NCBI GenBank assembly: GCA_013141175.1
Contig: JABFRN010000001.1
Span: forward strand, 992,001 to 1,056,000
Length of the DNA: 64,000 nt
Reading direction: 5' to 3'
Origin: Lysobacter sp.
GTDB taxonomy: Bacteria; Pseudomonadota; Gammaproteobacteria; Xanthomonadales; Xanthomonadaceae
Shown here piece by piece: positions 25,220 to 32,241 of this stretch. Made by a program: the position numbers and the translations under genes. The first letter of the stretch is position 1. Each line of letters starts with the position of its first letter. The notes under the pieces were generated by a model, which was given only the letters and a program-made list of their open reading frames with translations, made no database searches and was not told the origin of the DNA.

Positions 25220-28000
25220 TTATGGGCTGCAGTCGAGGCGAACGACATGGATCGCCCGGCTGGCGACCTCTTTGTCGCCCACGAAGAACACCAGATTGGC
25301 GTAGTCGCTGCCGATCTGCTTGAGATCGTTCCGGGTGAAGGTCGCTGCCCGTTTTTTCGCGGTGCCGGGCGTCAGTGTGCCGGCCACATTGCCGAACCTG
25401 ACGGCGGTGATCTTGTCCAGATTGATGCCGGTGAACTCGATCGAAGGCGACGCGCAGATGTTCACCGGCACCGGCCCGAGGACCGAGGCCAGCACGGGGG
25501 CGTTCGGATCCGGCTTTTCCCCGCAGCCTTTCTCGTCGAAACCGTCGATCAGCAAGCGCTGGGAGGCATGGGCCACGCCGTAGGGCGTGAGCACCTGCAC
25601 ATCCACCTCGTTGCCGAAGAAATTCGTGTTCTGTGGGATGTCGACGAGGATGCCACCCATGTCCGGCAGCACCGAAATCGCACTGCCGCCGATTTTCGTC
25701 CCGCCCAGCACGATCTCGGTCGCGCGCCACAGGTTTTCGCCTTCCACCACCAGCGTGCCGGCGGCGCATGCCTTGATCGCGGCCGGGTGGATGGACCTGA
25801 CCGAAGCGAAGCGCTGACCGGCCGGCCCCGCGGCGAGCCGCGTGGTCAGCGCCGCGAATTCCGCGCTCGACGGACGCAGATCGATTTCGATGATGCGCTT
25901 GCTGTCTTGGTTGAAATTCCACAGATCGCTGTTGAAGTTTTTCGAACGCCAATCGGGCGACCAGGCGGTGCGCACCTCGATCTGCAGCTTCGTGCGCCAC
26001 CCGGTCACGGCCAAGTCGGCCGACAGATCGTGGACGCTGTAACCCTGCGCCAGTTCGAGCGTCCCTTTCGCGGGATGCACGCTGATGCGCGGGCCGAGGA
26101 TCCATCCGAAATGCAGGTTTCCTGCAGTTCCTTTCGGATTTTCCTCTTGAGCCGCCTGTTGACCCGGCGTCTGTTGGACGTTTTTTTCTTGCTTCGGATT
26201 CTGGTGCCAACTTCCCCCGGTCTGTGCGAACCCGACCACCAGCGGCAGACGTTCGAGAGTGTCGACCTTCCCGGTGGCGCTGCGGGAATAATCCAGGCCC
26301 GCCTTGACGGCCGCCCCGCTGTTCGGCGCTTTGGCGGCGACCGCCATGGCCAGGCTGAAGGCCTCCGCGGCGCGTGCAGCCGTCGAGACCTGCTGCACCT
26401 GCTGGCGCGGCCCGATATCGTACACACGCACTTTGTTCTCTCCAGTGACGACTTTTCTGAACTCGTCCGGCACCACCACTTCCAGCGTCATCGACGACAG
26501 CGAATCATCGGAGCCGCATCCCACTTCGGCGAGCCGCTTCAGCACGTTGTCCGCTCTGAAGCTGGCGGTCTGCAGCCGCTTCATGGAGTCTTCGAGCGCT
26601 TGCCTTTGCCTGCCATCGATCCGCGCGCTGGCGATGCGTCGAAGCACTTGATTCAGATGCGGCATCGCGGAGCGCACCGCGATCGCGGCGTTCAGAAGAT
26701 TCTGCGCGGCGGAAGGCGTATTCCTTTTCCCATCGGCGAACTGCAACTGACATCGTTGCGCATCGATCACCGATTGGACTCTGCTGCCGTTGCCAAAAGC
26801 CTGCACGGTCGCATTGCTGTAATCCACGTTCGACAGCAGAAAACCGTCGATATCCTGTGCCAGGACAGTGGTGATCCGGTGGTCGTTGCCCCGCAGCGAT
26901 CCACCATATGCCTCCAGCGCCGGCACCGCGACGACGATGCGCCCACCCGGGCATGTATCCGAGTGACTGGACCGCAGGCCCTCAGCGCATCCAACCTCTT
27001 TCTTCTTCCACGATCCGCTACCGTCGTCGTAACTCACCACGACGGTATCGAACAGCTTCCCGCCGATCGCCAATGCCTGAGCTTCGAATCGCGCCAGGTC
27101 GGCAGCGTTCGATTCGATCAGGATCTTGTTGACGTGATCGAGCCACCGGCCGTAAAGGTCCTTGATTTCGTCTTCTTCTGGTCCCTTCGACACCGGCCGC
27201 ATCTCGACAATCCCGGCCGTCCGCAGGTATTTATCCGGCGGCGGCAGCGTGGAGACCTGGAAGCTCAACCGATACAGCGCCGCGCCGTCCAGATCGTGCA
27301 GCTCGTCCAGGCTGGCGGCATTGCGCGCCGAGGTCAGAAGCTGGCGATATGCAGCGCGGTCGCGGAACTGGTCGATGGGGTTGCCTGCCAGGCCCACGCC
27401 GGCGAGGGGCTTGAAGTCCGTGCCCAAGCGGGTCGCCAGCGCTGACTGCAGTTTTTCCATTCGCGCGGCGAGCTCGGCGGTGTCCGCGGGCGTCAGCGCG
27501 GGTGGAGCGGTGGCGCCGGATACGGTTCCCACCTGTCCTAGGTTGTCGTTGGAGGGGGCCGCCTGGGTCGCGAGGCCTTCCCGGAAGAGTGCGGCATCGC
27601 GGTGCAGTTGGTCCATTTGCAATTGCAATTGCAACACCTGGATGTCGTGCCGGATGCGATCGGTTTCGCTATTGTCCTGGTAGGTTTTTCCGGCGGCGGG
27701 ATCGACGCTGAGGCCGCCGTTCAGCGCGAGGGCGCGGATGACCTCGATCTCGCGATTCGCTTCGGGGCCGATGGTGAAGCCTTCCTTCTCGCTGGCCATC
27801 ATCAGCGCGTCTATATAGGCCTCTTCGCGTCGACGTTCATTGATAAGCGCTTCGCGCCGGTACAGCTTGGCGTCGGACACGGCGATCGTGCCCGGGATCT
27901 GGTCCGGCCGGTGGTCGATGTCCAACCGTCCGCCGTATGGCGTTGCACACCCGGCCAGTAAAGTAACCAACAACGAAAGCGACACAACGTGCCTCGACAT
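25220..28000 (-). CDS. Large lipoprotein with C-terminal IPT/TIG-like domains
   Basis: This 926-residue protein starts with a lipoprotein signal (SRHVVSLSLLVTLLAGCATP) with lipobox LAGC. The first 250 residues are helical and Gln-rich (coiled coil near 100-150). A central region holds a VVVSYDDGSG strand and CPGGRIVVAVPALEA. The last ~200 residues look like two IPT/TIG (Ig-like) domains, one around VRSIHPAAIKACAAGTLVVE and one around INICASPSIEF-like strands with FTGINLDKI. AAGGGGA lies 6-7 bases before the ATG at 28000; the frame extends further upstream without support. It is likely a surface or periplasmic structural protein. I do not know the full-length family. Confidence 0.78.
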   Translation of the reverse strand: MSRHVVSLSLLVTLLAGCATPYGGRLDIDHRPDQIPGTIAVSDAKLYRREALINERRREEAYIDALMMASEKEGFTIGPEANREIEVIRALALNGGLSVDPAAGKTYQDNSETDRIRHDIQVLQLQLQMDQLHRDAALFREGLATQAAPSNDNLGQVGTVSGATAPPALTPADTAELAARMEKLQSALATRLGTDFKPLAGVGLAGNPIDQFRDRAAYRQLLTSARNAASLDELHDLDGAALYRLSFQVSTLPPPDKYLRTAGIVEMRPVSKGPEEDEIKDLYGRWLDHVNKILIESNAADLARFEAQALAIGGKLFDTVVVSYDDGSGSWKKKEVGCAEGLRSSHSDTCPGGRIVVAVPALEAYGGSLRGNDHRITTVLAQDIDGFLLSNVDYSNATVQAFGNGSRVQSVIDAQRCQLQFADGKRNTPSAAQNLLNAAIAVRSAMPHLNQVLRRIASARIDGRQRQALEDSMKRLQTASFRADNVLKRLAEVGCGSDDSLSSMTLEVVVPDEFRKVVTGENKVRVYDIGPRQQVQQVSTAARAAEAFSLAMAVAAKAPNSGAAVKAGLDYSRSATGKVDTLERLPLVVGFAQTGGSWHQNPKQEKNVQQTPGQQAAQEENPKGTAGNLHFGWILGPRISVHPAKGTLELAQGYSVHDLSADLAVTGWRTKLQIEVRTAWSPDWRSKNFNSDLWNFNQDSKRIIEIDLRPSSAEFAALTTRLAAGPAGQRFASVRSIHPAAIKACAAGTLVVEGENLWRATEIVLGGTKIGGSAISVLPDMGGILVDIPQNTNFFGNEVDVQVLTPYGVAHASQRLLIDGFDEKGCGEKPDPNAPVLASVLGPVPVNICASPSIEFTGINLDKITAVRFGNVAGTLTPGTAKKRAATFTRNDLKQIGSDYANLVFFVGDKEVASRAIHVVRLDCSP

Positions 28001-28155
28001 CGCGAATCCCCTTTCGTTTCCCATGCCAGATCCGGGTCCCGGCTCGTCGGCGCATCGCCTGTCAACGCTGCCGCAGAGCCACCTCTCATGCATCATCCCC
28101 TTGCGCGTGCGCGGTTCCGGCGTCGCTTCGCGCTCACGCCGGCATCACTCCCGCA

Positions 28156-28523
28156 TCATCTCCGCGGCTCACACCCCACCCCATCCCCATCTCGATCCAG
28201 ATGCCGACCATATCCCGGCTCGCCACGTCTCACCGGCGCAGCGCCCGCTGCACGCGCTGCGGCACAATTCGCAAACACGCCCGTATCCGCGACGGGGCAA
28301 GACGGTTGGTCGGTTGAGCATCACCGCGTGATGAAGCAACACCACCACGATGGCAGTGATAGCCACTGCGTTTGCGGTCGTGGTGGCAACCTTCGGCGTT
28401 GAGTCCTCCTCCGTGAGCGGAGACATCGCTGGCGAAGCATAGTGCGATGGCGGAGAGCGCCATCGGCATCGAGACGCCGTCGGGCGATAAAGCCGATGCT
28501 TCCCCTGCGCCAGCCTTGGCCAT
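28156..28523 (-). pseudogene. Frameshifted second copy of the Excalibur-domain gene
   Basis: The N-terminal part (AKAGAGEASALSPDGVSM, then SAHGGGLNAEGCHHDRKR and SGYHCHRGG) is in one frame. After LAPSRI near 28285 the Excalibur domain continues in another frame as VFANCAAARAAGAAPVRRG and GRHLDRDGDGVGCE, ending with TGA at 28156. A one- or two-base indel thus separates the two halves. The Asp-rich loop is complete here, unlike the loop in the intact copy at 17321-17710. Confidence 0.8.
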
Positions 28524-28690
28524 CCAGCATTCCCCCTGTGGAATGTATTTCGGCTTCAATGATGAAGCGCGATCGAAGTCTCATTGCTTGGCGATTTGCT
28601 TGTCAATCCTTGTCGCGAATCCGCTACCGCCAGGGCGCAATGTGAATCGCGTTATCTGTGCCGAAAGCCATTGTTTGCATATGTTCGATC
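28156..28690. repeat. Segmental duplication A, copy 2
   Basis: This stretch corresponds to 17321-17880: the frameshifted Excalibur gene plus upstream sequence up to TGTTCGATCAATCGCAAAG. In both copies a GGGACACCCA element and then a diguanylate cyclase gene follow further to the right, so the order of the whole block is repeated. Confidence 0.75.
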
Positions 28691-28839
28691 AATCGCAAAG
28701 CCAACATCAACTCACCCTATCAACGCTTCGGATTCGTGCCGAGCGATAACACGGCGTAGTGCTGCCAAGTCATCCTGTTGCGAAAAACAGTGAGCGTGAG
28801 AGCGAAACTTCTCAGGGAAGATACCGGCAACCAAAGACA

Positions 28840-28967
28840 AGGACACCCACATCGGGCTACGTCCACGATTCCACTGGCAATGCGACGATCGCTAGAAACC
28901 ACAGCGACGAAACCTGTCTGAGAAGAGGCAGGCGGCCTACCGGGATTTTCTGAATCATGGGTGTTCC
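28840..28967. repeat. GGGACACCCA element (copy with small insertion)
   Basis: This 128-bp copy runs from AGGACACCCA to TGGGTGTTCC. Its interior keeps CAATGCGACGATCGCTAGAAAC, and then GCGACGAAACCTGTCTGAGAAG. A further orphan right end, TTGTGGGTATCCCG, follows at 28990-29003. The rest of the 28691-29202 gap shows no gene; an RBS for the next gene stands at its end. Confidence 0.7.
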
Positions 28968-29202
28968 GGACACGGCGGGCACGTAGCAATTGTGGGTATC
29001 CCGTTCTCGAGACTTGGCGCAGTCGTCCCTGCACGAAGCTTGGCGGCTTTTCCCTTCGATTCACGACTCTTGAATCAAGCGCGCTTTCAGCACGAAGGCG
29101 CGCCCTTGCATCGGTCCACAGACCGGATCGATGCGACCAGACGTGCGGGGTCTCCGCGCACGCATTTCCCCTGCCCGATACACAACCCTTGAGGACAATG
29201 TC

Positions 29203-29754
29203 ATGAATATACAAACACGCCGGCCATGCGCCCTGCTGCTGGCGCTCGGCCTGATGGTTTCGCCGCTGGTCAGTGCGGACGATATCAACGTCGCTGTCGA
29301 AACCGGTGCTGCGCCCGTGCCGCTCGGGCCAGCGGACGTCGAGTTCATCGCCAAAACCATCACCACGACCGGGCCGCGCACGCTGGTCATCCACTATTTC
29401 GCCGAATGCCAGGTGCCGGTGGGACATGTCGAATACGACATCGTCGTGAACAAGGGCATCGTGGCCGCGACTGCGCGGCAGGTGGCACCCACGCACGACA
29501 ATCTGAGCGCACTGTGTTCCAACGATAACGGGGCGTCCGCGTTCCGGGCAGCGACCGTCGGCACGGTGGTGGCCTGCACCGTCTCATCCGCCGCCAACTA
29601 CACGGTGAAAGTGCGCGGCCAGGTCATTGGATTCGGCGCTATCGGCCCTGCCACGATCGACGATCAGTCGCTGGTGATCGAAGAGCGCAGCTTCTCCAGT
29701 GGCGTGGCGCCCTGTGTCAACGAACTACCGGGAGATCTGCTGCCGGCAGCGTAG
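29203..29754 (+). CDS. Exported hypothetical protein
   Basis: This 183-residue protein has a signal peptide (NIQTRRPCALLLALGLMVSP, cleavage near VSADD). The mature protein is beta-rich, with LVIHYFAECQVP and VKVRGQVIGFGAIGPA strands and four cysteines. I recognise no family. GAGGA lies 8 bases before the ATG. It is a single-gene unit bounded on both sides by GGGACACCCA elements (28840-28967 and 29892-30037) and followed by a hairpin terminator, which gives it the look of a mobile cassette. Confidence 0.75.
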   Translation: MNIQTRRPCALLLALGLMVSPLVSADDINVAVETGAAPVPLGPADVEFIAKTITTTGPRTLVIHYFAECQVPVGHVEYDIVVNKGIVAATARQVAPTHDNLSALCSNDNGASAFRAATVGTVVACTVSSAANYTVKVRGQVIGFGAIGPATIDDQSLVIEERSFSSGVAPCVNELPGDLLPAA

Positions 29755-29785
29755 TCGTCCTGTTCGCCGCAGTCACGACTGCGGG

Positions 29786-29815
29786 GGTTTGCCCGACACA
29801 TCTTTCGGGCAAACC
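29786..29815 (+). terminator. Hairpin after the exported protein gene
   Basis: GGTTTGCCCGA and TCGGGCAAACC pair perfectly (11 bp) around an 8-base loop, about 30 bp after the stop. There is no clear T-tract. Confidence 0.65.
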
Positions 29816-29891
29816 GCTGTCTGCAAATCCGTGCGTCACTGGACAAGCGCAGGGTGGAAACACCGGAGGTAAAAGACTTGGCAAAAGACTT

Positions 29892-30037
29892 GGGACACCC
29901 ATTACTTGATTGGGCAATGGGACCGGCGGCACCCCGATTCCATTGGGAAACGCGCTGAACACAGGAAGCCACAGTGGCGAAGCCTGTCTGAGAAGAAGCG
30001 AGCAGCATGTCGGGATTCCCCGAATTATGGGTGTCCC
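29892..30037. repeat. GGGACACCCA element (longest copy, perfect ends)
   Basis: The ends GGGACACCCA and TGGGTGTCCC are exact inverted repeats. The interior holds GGAAACGCGCTGAACACAGGAA, split by conserved blocks CCACAGTGGCGAAGCCTGTC and AGCATGTCGGGATTCCCCGA. At 146 bp it carries about 30 bp more than the 113-bp copies. It lies 60 bp upstream of the intact diguanylate cyclase. The 29755-30097 gap shows nothing else but the preceding terminator. Confidence 0.8.
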
Positions 30038-30097
30038 GATCTCTGCGAATATCGCCGCTGGAACGCCAAACGCCACTGCATCTGACATGATTCGCGC

Positions 30098-32053
30098 ATG
30101 GACCGGACGCCTCTCCTCGTTCTCTTCGCCATCGCTTGGCTGCTGCCGACGACGCTTCACGCGCAGGACGCCACGGCCCCGGCGACGCAGGCCCGGTCGG
30201 CGGCGGCAAGCCCGGGCCTTCTGTTCGACACGCTGGCGAGCCGGTATGGCGTGCGTGGGGACGACGAAATCGCGGACGAGGCCGCTCAAAAGGCCAGGAT
30301 CGTCGAACTGACGCACGCGCTGCCCCCGAACGACCCGGTGCGCAGCGCGCGCCTCGATGCCTATCGCTGCATCACGCTGCTGGACGGCCCCGACGCTTCG
30401 CTGTCGCGCGCCGAGACCGGACTCGCCGGACGGCCCGCGCAGCGCGAGCCTCTGGTGCGGATGGAATACCTGATGTGCAAGGCGTACGCGTTGTTCGACC
30501 AGGGCAACCGCACCGACTACATCGTGCCGGTGAACGAAGTGCTGCGACTCGCCGACCGCCGGCGGTATCCACGCCTGCGCTCCGGCGCGCTCTTTCTGCG
30601 CTCGTTCAACGAAAGCGACCAGGGCCGTTACGCGCAGGCGCTGACCACCCTGCGCGAGGTGCTGGCGCTGGATCGGACGCGCGAAGCGCCGAACGCGACG
30701 CTCCGCACCGAAGTCATGATCGCCAATACTTTCATTGATCTCGGCTTCAACGAGCGTGCGATCGCAGTCCTTCGCGCCCTCGAGAAGAACGCGCGCGCAG
30801 GAGGCCAATCGGGGCCCCTGCAAATGGTGTTGGAGCGCCTGGGCCAGGCCGAAGAGCAGTCGGGGCGCCTCGACGCCGCGCTTGCGAATTACCGCGAGGC
30901 GGCAGGGCTGGCGCGCTCGCAGGGCGGGCACGACAGCCATGCCTCCTTGATGCTTCGGATCGCCCATGTCCATGTGCTGGCCGGTCGCCTGGACGACGCC
31001 AGAAGCGCGCGCGAGGAGGCCGATCGCTCGCTGTTCCGCAGCGGGTCGACCGAGGCCATGCGCGCGCGGCGCGGCTACCTCGACGCGCGCATCGCACTCG
31101 AGTCCGGCGATGCCGGTCGCGCCGCCCTGCTGCTGCCGGACGTGATGCAGCGCCTTCGCGACGACGACCAGCCGCAACCCCTGGTCGACGCGCTCGACGT
31201 GCAGGCGCGCGCCTATCGCGAACTCGGCCAGTGGCGCGCGGCGCTGGACGCGCGCGAGGAGCAGATCCGGTTGCGCACCCAGCTCGACCAGCGCATGCAG
31301 CGCGAGCAGGCGCGCGTGCTCGCCGCCGAGCTGGCGTTGAGCCGGGAAACCGCCGACAAGCTGCGCTTGTTGCGGCAAACGGACGCGCAGCGGCTCCAGT
31401 TGCAGGCCGCGAAGCGCGAGCAGCGCCTGCGACTGATCGCGATCGTGCTGCTGGCCTTGCTGCTCGGCGCCGTGGCGGGCCTGCTGCTGCTGACCCGCCA
31501 TCGGCTGCGTGGCGCGCGCTATGACGCGATGACCGACAGCCTGACCGGCGTCGTCTCGCGGCGCTATCTGCTGGACCATCTGGCGCGCATGTTGTCCGAC
31601 CGGCACGGCGCCGCTCTCCCGCTGTCGGTGCTGGCCATCGACATCGACCACTTCAAACAGATCAACGACCGCTTCGGTCACGCCGTGGGCGACGAAGCCC
31701 TGCGACGCGTGACCGAGGCCTGCCGGCGTGCATTGCGTGAAACCGACGAGTTCGGTCGCTTGGGCGGCGAGGAGTTCCTGGCCGTGCTGCGACGAACCTC
31801 GCTCGCTCACGCCGAACACCTCGGAAAGCGGTTATGCGAGGTCGTCGCGGCCTTGACGATGGACGACGTGACGCCCGGCCTGCGCGTTACCATCAGCATT
31901 GGCGTGGCCGAAGCAGCCGTGAACGATGAGGGCGCTGACAAGTTGCTGCTTCGCGCCGACGCCGCGCTTTACGAAGCCAAGAACAGCGGTCGCAACTGCG
32001 TCCGGGTCGCGCCAGAGAATCAGGCGGGTTTTCGCGCTACGCGCGGCGGTTGA
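30098..32053 (+). CDS. Membrane diguanylate cyclase with periplasmic TPR-like sensor
   Basis: This 651-residue protein makes cyclic di-GMP from GTP. In order it has a signal peptide (to about LHAQD), about 350 residues of helical TPR-like repeats, a coiled coil (about 400-455), one transmembrane helix (LIAIVLLALLLGAVAGLLLL, about 448-467) and a GGDEF domain with the active site GRLGGEEFLAVL and the preceding DIDHFKQINDRFGH. The inhibitory RxxD motif is present just before the active site in reduced form (RETDEFGRL). The layout matches TPR-GGDEF receptors that sense periplasmic signals. Its first half is duplicated at 18226-19170. A hairpin follows the gene. Confidence 0.93.
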   Translation: MDRTPLLVLFAIAWLLPTTLHAQDATAPATQARSAAASPGLLFDTLASRYGVRGDDEIADEAAQKARIVELTHALPPNDPVRSARLDAYRCITLLDGPDASLSRAETGLAGRPAQREPLVRMEYLMCKAYALFDQGNRTDYIVPVNEVLRLADRRRYPRLRSGALFLRSFNESDQGRYAQALTTLREVLALDRTREAPNATLRTEVMIANTFIDLGFNERAIAVLRALEKNARAGGQSGPLQMVLERLGQAEEQSGRLDAALANYREAAGLARSQGGHDSHASLMLRIAHVHVLAGRLDDARSAREEADRSLFRSGSTEAMRARRGYLDARIALESGDAGRAALLLPDVMQRLRDDDQPQPLVDALDVQARAYRELGQWRAALDAREEQIRLRTQLDQRMQREQARVLAAELALSRETADKLRLLRQTDAQRLQLQAAKREQRLRLIAIVLLALLLGAVAGLLLLTRHRLRGARYDAMTDSLTGVVSRRYLLDHLARMLSDRHGAALPLSVLAIDIDHFKQINDRFGHAVGDEALRRVTEACRRALRETDEFGRLGGEEFLAVLRRTSLAHAEHLGKRLCEVVAALTMDDVTPGLRVTISIGVAEAAVNDEGADKLLLRADAALYEAKNSGRNCVRVAPENQAGFRATRGG

Positions 32054-32181
32054 CGCAATCGAAGTCCAGCTCGCCACAGCACACTGCGTAGCGTGCGTTC
32101 CGAAACCGCACGATCCCCAAGCCTTGGCCTGCCATCTTGGAACTTGCGAGGGCCACACTGCCCTCTGTTCAGTTCATAAAG

Positions 32182-32209
32182 CACAAGGCGCGCCGAAGCA
32201 CGCCTTGTG
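32182..32209. terminator. Bidirectional hairpin between convergent genes
   Basis: CACAAGGCG and CGCCTTGTG form a 9-bp stem with a 10-base loop between the converging cyclase (+) and PHP exoprotein (-) genes. It can serve either strand. Confidence 0.65.
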
Positions 32210-32241
32210 TCATTCCAATCGCATCAGTGCGTTCTGCAAAC

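Noticed and set aside
25022-27445. An 807-codon plus-strand frame opposite the IPT lipoprotein
   Set aside because: Its composition is that of a GC-driven antisense frame, and the minus-strand gene has a lipoprotein signal and ribosome binding site.
13431-30037. GGGACACCCA elements as integron attC sites
   Set aside because: They lack the RYYYAAC/GTTRRRY core sites, and no integron integrase is present. Orientation with respect to genes is not consistent with cassettes.
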